DNA of 64,000 nt from Primula veris (lineage: Eukaryota; Streptophyta; Magnoliopsida; Ericales; Primulaceae). The DNA is taken from the NCBI GenBank assembly GCA_963682055.1, contig OY821751.1, forward strand, positions 1,116,001 through 1,180,000. The letters are read 5' to 3'. Positions within the stretch are counted from its first letter, which is position 1. The number at the start of each line of letters is the position of its first letter. The position numbers were made by a program, and so were the translations under genes. Below the pieces are notes generated by a model, which was not told where the DNA came from, ran no database searches, and worked only from the letters and a program-made list of their open reading frames with translations. Of this stretch, positions 1 through 11,128 are shown one piece after another.

Positions 1-440
1 AGTAACCAGCTGGTACGCATATGGTGTTTGAGTGTCTATGGGTCTCATGACGGACCAATACAGCAAAATAGCATAACCCCACACGGAAATATAAATCTTG
101 GTGCGCAAGACCAAGAAATGCATGCAATCATTTGCAGTCGCATCATCAAACCTTCCGTGAGTCCATTTGGGTCTGAACATAATCGACATGATGTTCAATT
201 TGAATTTCCAAACTCAAGTAATTCAAATCGAAATTTTGATTTTTTTTACTCTTCGGAATTATCAAGTCAACTAGACTTTTCAGGATAATCCGGATCATGA
301 ACCATCAACTTAATGATAGGGCTAGAAGTTTAGGAAATGCTGCATTTCTGTGGACAACAATAATCATGTGACCTTATTGTCGATGCATCAACCATAACCA
401 TTTATATTTATGGTCTGTCTTATGGTTGGATAAGTCCACA
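1..440 (-). pseudogene. Degenerate copia integrase core remnant
   Basis: Translating the minus strand in shifting frames gives, in order, a VDAST-RSH block (near 390), HRNAAF-KLLA (near 340), a DPDYPEKSS-LDN block (near 290) and NGLTEGLMMRLQMIA (near 160). These correspond to the copia integrase core around the second catalytic aspartate and the NGLAES-IKRLQLIA segment with the catalytic glutamate. Stops and shifts separate the blocks. A plus-strand open frame at 28-288 is only the antisense shadow of this remnant. Confidence 0.55.
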
Positions 441-1565
441 ATAACTCCTTCAATTCTTTACAAGAATTCTACGAGTTCTTTTCATGATCTTTACACATAC
501 TAGTCTTTCAAAGTGAGCATTAGTGACATGAATTTCGGATTAATCGCGAAATATATTCTCAGAGAGAATCCAAATGCGATGCGATTATAAATCAAGCATC
601 GTCTTTTGACCCGGGAATATCTCATCCGGTCAATGCCATAATATCAAAATGCTCTTATCAATCGACGACAGGCGAATGATAGTATAGACAATCATGTCTT
701 AGCATCTAAATCATTTATCATTTCGACGACAGGCGAAATGATAAGGTAACTTTAAATGCTTTAAAGAATGTGGTAGCAACCACTTGAAAGACATTTCAAC
801 TCCTCTAAAATACGCTTTTCGTCGTATTGAATGGAGGCTATGTAAAAAAAAATTAATTATTTCATGAGCTATTACCAGATAACACTGGTTTTCTCGAATA
901 TTTTATAACTCAACAAGGTACGGCAGGACCTACATGAGTATAAGACCTCATATTTGACAAATCAATTTGGTTTTACCAAAGATTTCGATTTGGAACGACA
1001 GGTCCAGAATCGTTGTCACTGAGTACTCTTTTAGGCAAATAGTTGGTGAAATTATGTGGTACACTGTTACCCACTATTTCTAAAAAAAATCAACTACCCC
1101 ACAAGTATTGCCTAAAATTTCATAATTTAAAGTTTGGTCACATTTGTCAAAGGAATTTGCTCAAAGCACTTTAAATTATTTCGAGAAATTTCATAAACAG
1201 GCAAACCATAATCTAAAAGTATGTCCAAATGGAAAAATCATAATCCAAAAGGAAAAACATAATCCAGATGAGCGAAAAAATGGCTCAATGATTTATCAAA
1301 ATCAATAAAGAAAGGTACCAAACTTATTTGAGCCACAAAACCGGGGGTCTCAAGAGTTTCCTTTCAGTTAGCTTTAACCACATTAGCATCGGGTTTTTCA
1401 CCTTTGTAATAGTTTTGAACTATTTAAGGAGTAACTGTGCATGACCTTTGTTTTTATAGCATAGAGTTGCCTCCTTGAGCATTATCTCTTGCTTTGTGAC
1501 AACGGGCTATATTGTTCCTTTCAATTACTGTCTTGAAGCCACAGGTTTTCAATTTTTACGATTGT

Positions 1566-1892
1566 CTAAAATGTCGCTTGGCTAGGCGATTCATCGGGAT
1601 CGCGACAGTTCGAGACAAATAACACTTGTCTCGATTCTCGATTCGTGGAAAAAAAATGTACACGAAGAGCATTAATATCAGGCAAACAATTCGCCATTGA
1701 CCCAATAGGATTAAAACTACTCACCGGGGTAATTTTCTTATCCAATAACAGATGGGCAATAAAGGAACATGGTGAATATAAATTCACGATACTGCTTATG
1801 GAATACAATTTCCAAGCTAGTATTTTGGTGAAGGATTGCTCCAATATGTCAATTTCAGACATTTGTTCACCATAGACGTTATCACGTCTCAA
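1566..1892 (-). pseudogene. Degenerate copia gag C-terminal remnant
   Basis: An open stretch of 108 codons reads MSEIDILEQSF early on and then LLLDKKI, PIGSMANCLPDINALRV and STNRE. This matches in order the plant copia gag pattern of a start like MTE-DMLEKTF, then a LLVAE-N-ELL block, then RPTGS-P-PE-NAV. Similarity is weak but collinear. Flanking frames are interrupted, so no full gag can be read. It lies between the LTR and the integrase remnant, where gag should be. Confidence 0.45.
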
Positions 1893-3957
1893 ATGTGACG
1901 ACGGAATAAAATCAACGCCTTAGCATTCATCTCGAGGGTGAGTAACAACAAACTCGTGTTTTACTCATCAAAGATGGCATCCAAAAAAAATTTGGGCATC
2001 ACATTTTCACACATCAGGGTGAGTAACATGTGGTGACGGATTAAAATCAACGTTTAAACAGTCATTTCGCAAGTATGTTTTTACGATTTTTCTCATCATA
2101 GATGGCATCCAACATGTGTTGGGAGTTCTGGATTATTTATCATATAAAACGACTGGTTTATATGTTTATGGTTTGCACAAGCATAAACTTTATTTCGAAA
2201 CGACAGGTTCGAAAAATAGTTTTGCTTGAATAGGTTCTCATTGATCGAACGACAGGTCGATACAGAGACACCAATTCGGCGAAACATACATCACTATATA
2301 AACACACTCGGGGAAATTATTATTTAGTCAACCCCTTTCGGTAGCTCTACTTGAAAAACGACCAGGAAAGACGGTGAGGGTGGAGGGCACGAATGCCACT
2401 TAAAACCCGACCTCATTAGGATATCGACTTCCGCCTATATCTTTCCTAGACATCGTATCCAAATATGTGAGCCTATTTGGGAAAGGTTCATAATTTTTCC
2501 AACTTAAATGTGAATATATATGATTTCGCAATTCTATCATTCATGGCAATAAATAAGAGGTATATCTTTTCTAGATAACCACATATATACAAGGCAGTAT
2601 AAAATATATTTATGATTTATATCTAATCATGCAGTAGATTTGGTGATAAACTAAATCAATTCAGGATTATCAATCACACAAATTATATCATACCAAATCA
2701 AATCAAATCAATTAACTGCCATATGGTATATTTATATCTATGGTAATATCAAAAGATATGTTGATTATACTAATAAGATATCAATCAATTATATACGGTT
2801 TATTGCCATATAAGTAATTCTATACATGGTAGTTTTAACATGCAAGCAAGCAATATATTTTTAATTACCAATCAATTCTATATATGGTAAAAAAAATATT
2901 TTAACATGCAAAAGGTTAAATTTACATGGAAACATATCAATTTATTCAATTAACATGCAATTTTTATTCACTTGCCTTTTTAATAAATATATATATGCAT
3001 GCGGGTGAATATTTAGACCGAATATTGACTTTTATAACACATATATACTGTTTTTATACATGTAATATACTACAGGGACAATCCGTGTAATTACAGCAAA
3101 CTATATATCTATTTACAGCATTATTACAGCTTCAGTCCATAATTTCAGACAAATTTCAATTTAGTCCTTGAGTAATTTACAGAATAGTTTACAGCTTTCA
3201 GAGAATTACAAATCAGTACATACGTTTCAGTTTGTTGCAGATTTAATCCGACAGATTAATACATGTTTTACCATTACATGATTTTCGATTTACAAACCGA
3301 TTATATGTATTTTACTGATTTTATTCCGTATAAAATTCAATTTACTATACACAAATCAACTATTTTGTATCATGTATTCCAGGTATATGCGTGTGTTTTC
3401 TACACTACCAAATAACATACAATAGTAGCATCAATAAATAAAGTTGACGTGTGATATATATATAGCAACATGCGTACTGACCATAGTTAATCAACAAAAC
3501 TGATGTAATATAAGTTGCAAGCTGCTCAATCATTCAATTACATATTATGCCTTTATAACAAGTTAAATGCAATTCTATATGCGTATGATTATATAACTAT
3601 CATAGAATTATAATTATCAACATGCAGAGGATAATACAGCATTATTCTTGCCACTGTAGACTTCGTCACATGGATATAGTATAAATTGTGCAACTCATAC
3701 AATTTAGTCTGACATATTACACAAATCATTCACACGCACAGTGGTATAAATCATATATTATACAATAGTAACAAACTATTTATGCATGGTTATAGTCGTT
3801 TAACACCAGTTTAACAAAGGTTAAAATTTATGTACCTTATTCACGTATGTTGCTGAAGGTCGATTTAACAAAATTCTAAAAAAAGACCCGGATAAACCTC
3901 AAGGTTTATTGATACCTAGAATCCGTACTCCGATCTCCGAGAGTCGTACTGATAACG

Positions 3958-4170
3958 TGTTGTGAGTCTTATTAGCTCAGTATATATATTATATAGGAGA
4001 CATAGAGAGAACATATAGAGAACAATAAAGGAGGCTTTATTAATCAGAATGTATGAATGAATGTGAAATACAAGACCCCTAACCCTCTTTATATAGATAG
4101 AGGGGTAGGGTTATAAGTCCACTTGGGCCCATAAAGTACAAGCCCAATAGTCCAATAATATCCTACAACA
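3958..4170 (-). repeat. 5' LTR of the decayed copia element
   Basis: On the minus strand the segment begins TGTTGTAGG and ends CTCACAACA, giving the TG...CA ends and a 6-base terminal inverted repeat typical of LTRs. It is 213 bases long. Just after it on the minus strand comes CGTTATCAGTACGACTCTC, which resembles the non-standard primer-site sequence (AACACGTTATCAGCACGA type) found next to LTRs of several plant copia families. No second copy of the LTR is in the window, so pairing cannot be tested here. Confidence 0.65.
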
Positions 4171-4499
4171 GAAATAATTTTTTTTAAATATAACATTTTC
4201 AACTATATAACTAACATTCCAACTACACGATTAGCTTATGAAAATTTTTATTACAACAATTTTGATACAAATATTTATACAATGAAAATTACATATAGTT
4301 TCGTAACGTATAATTAAACAAATTACAGGAGTATTTTTTTTCATTACTATTCACAAAATATTTATAAAAAATAAGACAAAAAACAATTACTACTAAATTG
4401 TTAAAGTGAAACAAATGTTTTTATTTTATTTTCATTTATCTTTCCTCCCCCACCGCTTTAGATTCTTTTTTCCATACTGTAATTACTCAGCGTCGTAAT
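4171..4499. other. AT-rich intergenic stretch
   Basis: I see no gene, repeat end or regulatory motif in it beyond homopolymer runs. Confidence 0.5.
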
Positions 4500-5411
4500 A
4501 AATGGGATTGCCAATCCCATGTCTGCGTGGCATGTCACGTGCTTCCAATTTTTTTTCTTTTCTTTTTTGTTTTCGTTTTTCTTATTTTATTTATGTTTTC
4601 GTATATAAAAAACTTTCACAATTTTACCCAAAAACTTCTACAATTTTATCCGAAAAAACTCCTAACCATTAACCGTCAAACTGCTTCCTATATCAAATTA
4701 ATATTTTTTTTTTATCAAATTAACACCACTCTACCACTACAATTATCCTCAATTTTACCAAAAAAAAAAACTATCATAATTTACCCAAAAAAATTTCCCA
4801 ATTTTACTATAAAAAAAAAAAAACCTAACCATCAACCATTAAACTCATTAATATATCAAATTAATATATTTTTTTATCAACATCACTCTACCACTACAAT
4901 TATCCCCAATTTTACCAAAAAAAAAACATATACCAATTTACCAAAAAAAAAAATAATTTCTCTAATTTTACTAAAAAAAAAACTCTAACCATCAACCATC
5001 AAACTCTTACGTATATCAAATTAATAAATTTTTTTCTCAAATCAATATCACTCTACTACTACATTTATCCCCAATTTTACCCCAAAAAAAAAAACATCTC
5101 CTAATTTACCAAAATAAAACATCCCCAATTTAAGTTTTTTTTTTTTTTGGTAAATTGGGAGAGTTTCTTTTTATAGTAAAATTGGGGATAATTGTAGTGG
5201 TAGAGTGATGTTGATTTGATAAAAAAAAAATATTAATTTGATATATGAAGCAGTTTGATGATTGATGGTTATTATTATTTTTTTTTTAATAAAATTAGAA
5301 AAGTTTTTGCATAAAATTGATAAATTTTTTATATAGGAAAACAGAAATAAAATAAAAAAACCAAAAATAAATAAAAAAAGGGCAGCACGTGGATTGCCAA
5401 TCTCCCCCATT
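4500..5411. repeat. Fold-back element with long inverted arms and internal tandem units
   Basis: The left arm (about 4500-4765) and the reverse complement of the right arm (about 5140-5411) align along most of their length, including a GGGATTGCCAATC / GATTGGCAATC end, a CACGTG box near each tip, and the phrase CTACCACTACAATTATC. The left side repeats a unit of about 160 bases three times (4663-4823, 4824-4982, 4983-5135), each with ATATCAAATTAAT followed by CACTCTAC and ATTTATCCCC-like text. No clear target duplication is visible. It resembles fold-back or Mutator-like non-autonomous elements. The open frames inside it are low-complexity artefacts. Confidence 0.65.
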
Positions 5412-5451
5412 TCTCTCCCTCTCCTCTCCTCTACAAACTAGGAAATACTAA

Positions 5452-5473
5452 TTATATATATACACATATATAC

Positions 5474-5512
<39 letters not shown>
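5452..5512. repeat. TA and GA microsatellite
   Basis: A run of TA dinucleotides passes directly into about eight GA dinucleotides. It lies about 1.9 kb upstream of the WIT start codon, at the position where the promoter or leader of that gene is expected. Confidence 0.8.
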
Positions 5513-7384
5513 AGGGTTTTGATCTGAATATTAACAGCTTGCTGATATAATTTCATTAATAATTGCAACTTTTTTTATTTTAAGGTAAATATGAATTATT
5601 TCTCATGTTTTTGTCATTTTAGTATCTGGGTTTATGTTAATTATGTTTCATTATTTCACTTTACTATTTAATATCAATAATTTCATCTGCAGCTTTGTAT
5701 GTGAATGTGTGTTGAAAATTTAATTAAAAAAAGGATTCTTTATATTCAGTCTGATTGGTTGTTTAGACTTTAGATCTTGTAGGCTTTGTTTGGTTACAGA
5801 TTTTAAGTTCATATCTTTTTTCCTTTTTGGTTAAGAGTTTGAGTGCATATGTTTGTTCAGCTTAAAAACTAAGACTTTTTTTTTTTGCCTAATAAAGGTT
5901 AGAACTTTAGTTTAGGTGATTATTTGTTTGAAAGATGCATTCAAAGAACCCCTAAATTTGCTCTTTGTATGATTAATGAGTTTAGAACTCTACGAGGGTC
6001 GGTCATTTCTTTCAAGAGTATCTAGAAAAGGGATTCCAACACCCCCATATTGAGAAAAAACCCGATCTTTTATCATATATCTTGATTATTTTTATTGATT
6101 TTAGCCTTTCAGCACCCCATAGTTACGAAAAAAACATTTATAGTTCTGCCACTGACACTATCTGATTGAAATTTTGACGTAAGGCTAGGAGGCTGGCAGG
6201 GGCTACAAACCCCCATATTAGGAAAAACCGTAGCAATGTATATTTTGCATATAAATTTATAAAATAGTGAGTTAGCACCCGGCATTTATATGTTGGAATT
6301 CCAGCAACCCCCATTTCCGAATTCTTAGCTCCGCCACTACCACTGTAAGGCTCATTTGGTTGGAGCTTCTAAGCTAAGCTGTTCTGTTTTTTTTCCACTA
6401 CTAGGCTGGAATTCTAAAAACCCAAGTTTTTTTGTCTGTTGTCTCAGAAAGATGCGAGATTGTAACTGGTATGATCAGCTTAAAGTTCAGCTTTTCCGTG
6501 GTTTTTGGATGAAAAAGCTAGAAGCTTTAGGCTGTCTAAACCGAAGCCTCTCATTGAAATTTGAAAAATTCAGCTTATTTGCTTAAAAGCTGCTGCAGAA
6601 CAAAGCTTTAAGATTCAAATACACCAAAATGTTTTAACTCAAAGTTGAAACAAGTTCATAATTCCATACTTCTATACTAGATGAGTAGTGTCAAAACGCA
6701 TAGAAGGTGAGGGATTATGCTATATTTAAGTATCACATAGAAGGTGACTAATCGTTTACCAAAGGAAAAATAAACCAACCGACTTTGTTGTATTATGTCG
6801 GTGCTTGAGATGTACCATATTTTTGGAACTTTGCATTGCATTTTAGCTGATATGTAAAAGCTTTAATAACCTCAAAGTCTATGATATTATGTGTCACCAC
6901 AATTTGCTGTAAAGATGGATAGAAATTGAGATACTTATGAAGAATTGAATTTTCCCAAGTCCTTCAAATAGTTATTAGAATTTAGAACATGGTGTTTAAT
7001 AGCCTCTAGGTTGTATGACAACTTTTTCTGAACCAAATAGATCTAATTTTGGGGGATTTTAGGCCTTTAAGATAAAATACTATATAGTATTCCTTTATTC
7101 TTACTCCTCCAAAGTTGCATCATTTCTTATTTTCAGACACTTTGCTTTAAATATATTTTACGTTTACTAGTAACTCCTTGAGATCTGTCGTGAGGCCCTT
7201 TTCTTTTTAGTATGTTCTAAGGATAAAAGATTTCTTGGTATAACTGGTGGGTAAGAGTATCTGTTTTATCTAGTACTTGCTAGTCCCCAATTTGTAATAC
7301 TGAAACATATCAAATCTCATGTATACATTTACTCATGTACAGGTGAGCAATATATAGGCGGAATATTATAGACAGATCCTAGAG
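5513..7384 (+). other. Probable 5' UTR and leader intron of the WIT gene
   Basis: No coding sequence is visible. A possible leader exon ends near 5584 (TTTTAAG followed by GTAAAT) and a possible acceptor lies near 7343 (TGTACAG) shortly before the start codon, so a leader intron of about 1.7 kb is plausible. Inside it, 6010-6150 and 6190-6340 are two related decayed repeat copies, each containing AACCCCCAT or ACACCCCCAT and ending in a GCTCCGCCACT / TTCTGCCACT motif that recurs at 17740. Around 5780 and 6350 there are copies of the dispersed GTTTGGTTG / AAGCTTA phrase. Splice positions are inferred. Confidence 0.35.
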
Positions 7385-10300
7385 ATGGATGTCCATAATA
7401 CAGAAGAGGCTACACGTGAGCCAGGGTTAACAAATTTCGACTCATTTCAAAATATTCCTACGTTTTTTGATGGAAAACCTAGGGAGGTTCTCACAAAGGT
7501 AGAACTAGATTTAGCTTGTTTTGCTGAAAAGTTAGTGAACTTAAACATACTTATTTTGCACGTTGGCATGAGGGAGGGAGATTTCGAGGCTTTTGTGTTG
7601 GAAAATGAGCATGAATTGGGTGAAAACGCGTTAAAAGCTTTGGAATTCGATTTCTTATCGGGAGTTTTGGACATAGAGGTGAGAGAAGTGGATAACTTTA
7701 TGTCTACTGTCCAGTCGGAGATTGATGATATACGTGATTTTGTATCTTCGTATGACGAGTTTGGAGAGTCTTTAAAGGGGGTTGAAGATAGAATACATGA
7801 CTGTGAAGATTCTCTAAAGCAGTCGATAGACCAGGTTTCCGAAATAAAAGCACAATCGGCTAAGTTTCAGCGAATCGTTTCGAGTTATAGTGGAGAAGAA
7901 AAAGGTTAGCTACTTCTTTATGATACATAGACATGTCTTATGATCTTTTGCTCATTCTAGGTTGACAAGTGTTAAAAGAACATGGATCATTGAATTTATC
8001 GTTTCGACGACATAATGTAAACTTGTCCAGATTCCAGAAACTCTTAAGTAGAAAAGTGACTAAATTCCAATCATCAACTGTTAAAGACTTGGTATAGTTG
8101 TGTGAAACCTGCTTCAGTTTATGAAAATAATTGCTCGTCATGGAACAAGGTTAATGCTTGTAGTTATTGTTTTTATTCTTGTAATGTTGCCTTTTTATGT
8201 TTCCCGCTTACATGTGAGTTGGACTCAATATGGCTGACAAGAGTTAATCGCAAAAGTTGCGGTTGTTTGGCTACATCATAAATTTACAGAGTATATTCTT
8301 TTGGTATACTCCCTCCGTTCCAAAATGCAAGTCCACTTTACTGTTTTGGGCTGTTCCACAACATAAGTCCACTTTCCCAAAATATAAAAGAATCTTGTGT
8401 AAAATTACATGTTTGCCCATACTTTTAAATTTCTAGGAGAATGTGCATTAATAAAAATGGGGATAAAAGTGGAAAGAGAGTGTAAAAAAGGTGTAATGAT
8501 TGTGTTTTCTTAATAAGTTGGGTTTCCCGTAGTGGACTTATATTGTGGAACGGAGGGAGTATGTGAAAAGGTACGCTTTTATGGAATGCTTATAAGCTAT
8601 AGCCTATAACTATTGTATCTGTGGTTTTGGTAGAACATGAAAAGTATACTTTTTGTATCATGTGTTGTGAGAAGTATTGGTAGTTGCTTGTACTGTAAAG
8701 CATATGAAGTATACTTTGGATCATGTTATTTAGAAAAAAAAGGTTATACTTTTATGCCTCAAAAATATAGATTATCGAATAGTTTTACCAAACCAACCAA
8801 CTAACCATTCTTATTTTCAGTAAAAAGTAAAAGAGAACGTTGAAGGTTGCCAGTGAAACAAGCCTATTTATTATCATTACAATCTTGATATTTCTTTTAC
8901 ATCCTCTGCAATTCTTGGATTTAAAACGATAAGCTGTGTAATTAAAAAAATCTTATAAGTTACATATTGTCTTATACACATTTATTTTTCAGAAGAGGAA
9001 GGCAAGGAGGGTGCTGGTTTCGAAGAAAATGGTGATTTTGTTGGCATAAAGGAAAAAGTGAAATTACAAACTGCTGAACAACAAAGGCATTTCCTAACGA
9101 TGCTCGAGAAATCTTTAGCAAGAGAAATGGACCTCGAGAAAAAGGTTAATGAGTTAAAACAACTCGATGAAGAACTCAAATCGAAACTTTATTCATCCCA
9201 ACAAGAAAGATCTTTTATGGAGAAAGAAACACTTTTTGTTTGGCAAAGGTTGTTCGAGGCTGAAAATGCTTCTGAGGTCTTTCTGGGACTTTCACGGGAT
9301 ACATTGGGTCGTCTCCAAAATGAAGAGAAGCTGAAATCCAAGTTCGAGGATTTAAAAGAAAGCAATACAAAACTAAAAGAAGAATTAGCCATTCTTAAAG
9401 ATAAAACCGACGAAAATGAAAAAGTTATTTTACTTGAAAAACAGTTGAAAGAATACGACACAAGGCTACTACACTCTTTAGCATCTGCCGATGCTACCGA
9501 GGAAAAGCAAAGTTTGTTATACGATACGATTAACGATATGGAAAATATAATTGAGGATCTGAAATCGAGGGTTTCGAGGGCTGAGTTTCGAGCTGAGGGT
9601 GTTGAAGGAAATTGTATTAAATTGTCTGAGACGAATTCGGAACTTAACGAAGAAATAAATACTTTGCGAAATAGGTTGAAGTGTTTGGAAGGTTCTTTGC
9701 GAAAAGCTGAGGAGAATAAGATCGAAACTGCTCATGATATCGGTATTCGGACGAAATTAATAACAAATTTGGTTATGCAATTGGCGACCGAAAGAAAACG
9801 GCTTCACAAACAGGTTATTGAAACTACTTTTTATGATTTTGAACACCATATGCACATATAAAGAAAGGGGATATAGGGGATTGTTTGGAGAAAAAAAAAA
9901 GTATACTTATTTTCTATGTAAGCTGATTCATAATTTTCTCAAACACGGTATATCTTTCAACTATCTACACTAAATAGTATAAATTAATCACTTTTCTCCT
10001 CTCAGTACGAATAGTTTGCTTTTTTTCCTTTTCACCTTACATGCATCTATTAATTGCTGGCACTATTTTAAATATGTACCGTTCCACCTCCACTGGGAAG
10101 TGGAAACGTATATTGTCTGCTAATTAAGTACAATCAGACAAGCCCATTACGTGAACAAAAGACACAATGGGGATCAAGGGCGTCGTGTCTATTGACAACA
10201 TTTCCACTGACTTCTAGACTTTGCATTTTAGTCTAAAATTTTGAAAAATTAGGAGAAAGTAATGAAGTAAAAACATTTCCATGTTTTTTAGTCGTCTTTG

Positions 10301-11128
10301 ATTCTGTGATAACCCTTTTTTCATTGCTTTTTACAGATATCTTCATTGACAAAGGAAAATAAAGTCAAGTCAGAACAATCTGTGAAGGATAACGGATGCA
10401 TTACTACAGCACTGGAAAAAGAAAGCAAAGAAAGAAGTGACTTGCCAACCACCACTTTTGAGGTAAGCTCAACACCTTATATCCGACATTAAGCTTGTAC
10501 AAGTGACAAATATATATAGCGGTCTTAGGGCCGTGTTAATTGCAGCTTTAGGATTAGCTTATCCATTTAGTTTGCTTGGTGCATTTGGTTGACCAGTTTA
10601 AAAGTTTGTGTTTTTATTTGGTTATCTCGCTTGGAAAGATAAGAATTTTAAGTAGTAACCAAAACTTTTTCGCTCGATTTAAATAAGGGTTGCTTTAATA
10701 TCTGCAACTAAACAATCTTTTAAGGCTTGTTTGACTACAACTTAAAGAGAATAAGCTGGAATTTTGGAGATTGAGAAAATCTGTGCTCGTCTAGCTTTTT
10801 ACGGGCAAATAAACCATACATCTTCAGATTTTTAAGTTGGTTAATCAAGTACAATGTTTTTATCAATAAAAAAAAGTACAATCTAAATCAGCAAGTTCTG
10901 TTATCAGAATTTTCAGTTTTCAAGATACCATTTATTTGTATTGAATTTGGTGGTTTTCAGATGCAAAAAACGGAAGATATCAAGTGTAGTGCTGAGGGAG
11001 AGACCAAGCTTGAAATCGTAAGGAATATCGATGCAACACAGATTAATTACAAATATGTTGTAATTACGGCTCTTGTCTTTGCTTTCTTTGCCCTAGCAGG
11101 TCTTTTGGTAAACCCAGGACAAGAATAA
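7385..11128 (+). CDS. WIT: WIT-type WPP-domain-interacting tail-anchored protein (4 exons)
   Basis: Exons 7385-7904, 8993-9813, 10337-10462 and 10961-11128, all with GT-AG borders and consistent phase, give a predicted 544-residue protein. The start is the first methionine of an open exon. The N-terminal part carries KVELDLACFAEKLVNLN and KALEFDFLSGVLDIEVRE, which are hallmark segments of plant WIT1/WIT2; the middle is a long coiled coil rich in E, K and L; exon 3 begins ISSLTKENK; the last exon encodes one hydrophobic segment, YVVITALVFAFFALAGLLV, followed by only five residues, that is a tail anchor. WIT proteins sit in the outer nuclear envelope, bind WIP (KASH) proteins and help place RanGAP1. 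The predicted length is shorter than the roughly 630-700 residues of Arabidopsis WITs. A Stowaway MITE sits in intron 1. WIT1 and WIT2 cannot be told apart by eye. Confidence 0.88.
8309..8559. mobile_element. Stowaway-type MITE in WIT intron 1
   Basis: The element begins CTCCCTCCGTTCC and ends GGAACGGAGGGAG, perfect terminal inverted repeats of Stowaway (Tc1/mariner) type. It is flanked by TA on both sides (8307-8308 and 8560-8561). Longer inverted similarity continues inside (AAGTCCACTT near both ends). It is 251 bases long, non-coding and lies wholly within intron 1, so splicing should remove it. Confidence 0.92.

Larger units (their letters stand above)
1..4170 (-). mobile_element. Decayed Ty1/copia retrotransposon, 5' half, running off the left edge
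   Basis: Read on the minus strand, an LTR at 3958-4170 is followed by a primer-site-like stretch, a long leader without coding capacity, a gag remnant (1566-1892) and an integrase remnant (about 1-440). The order LTR-gag-integrase is that of a Ty1/copia element whose pol, 3' LTR and second target duplication lie outside the window. Reading frames are broken by many stops and shifts, so it is old and inactive. The interval 1900-3950 is AT-rich and I see no coding sequence in it. The region 1-2300 holds many small inverted repeats, described separately. Family assignment rests on recognising degenerate gag and integrase motifs and is inference. Confidence 0.65.

Noticed and set aside
4527..4988. 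A 153-codon plus-strand open frame
   Set aside because: It runs through the fold-back repeat, and its K/F/N-rich translation comes from homopolymer runs and 160-base tandem units.
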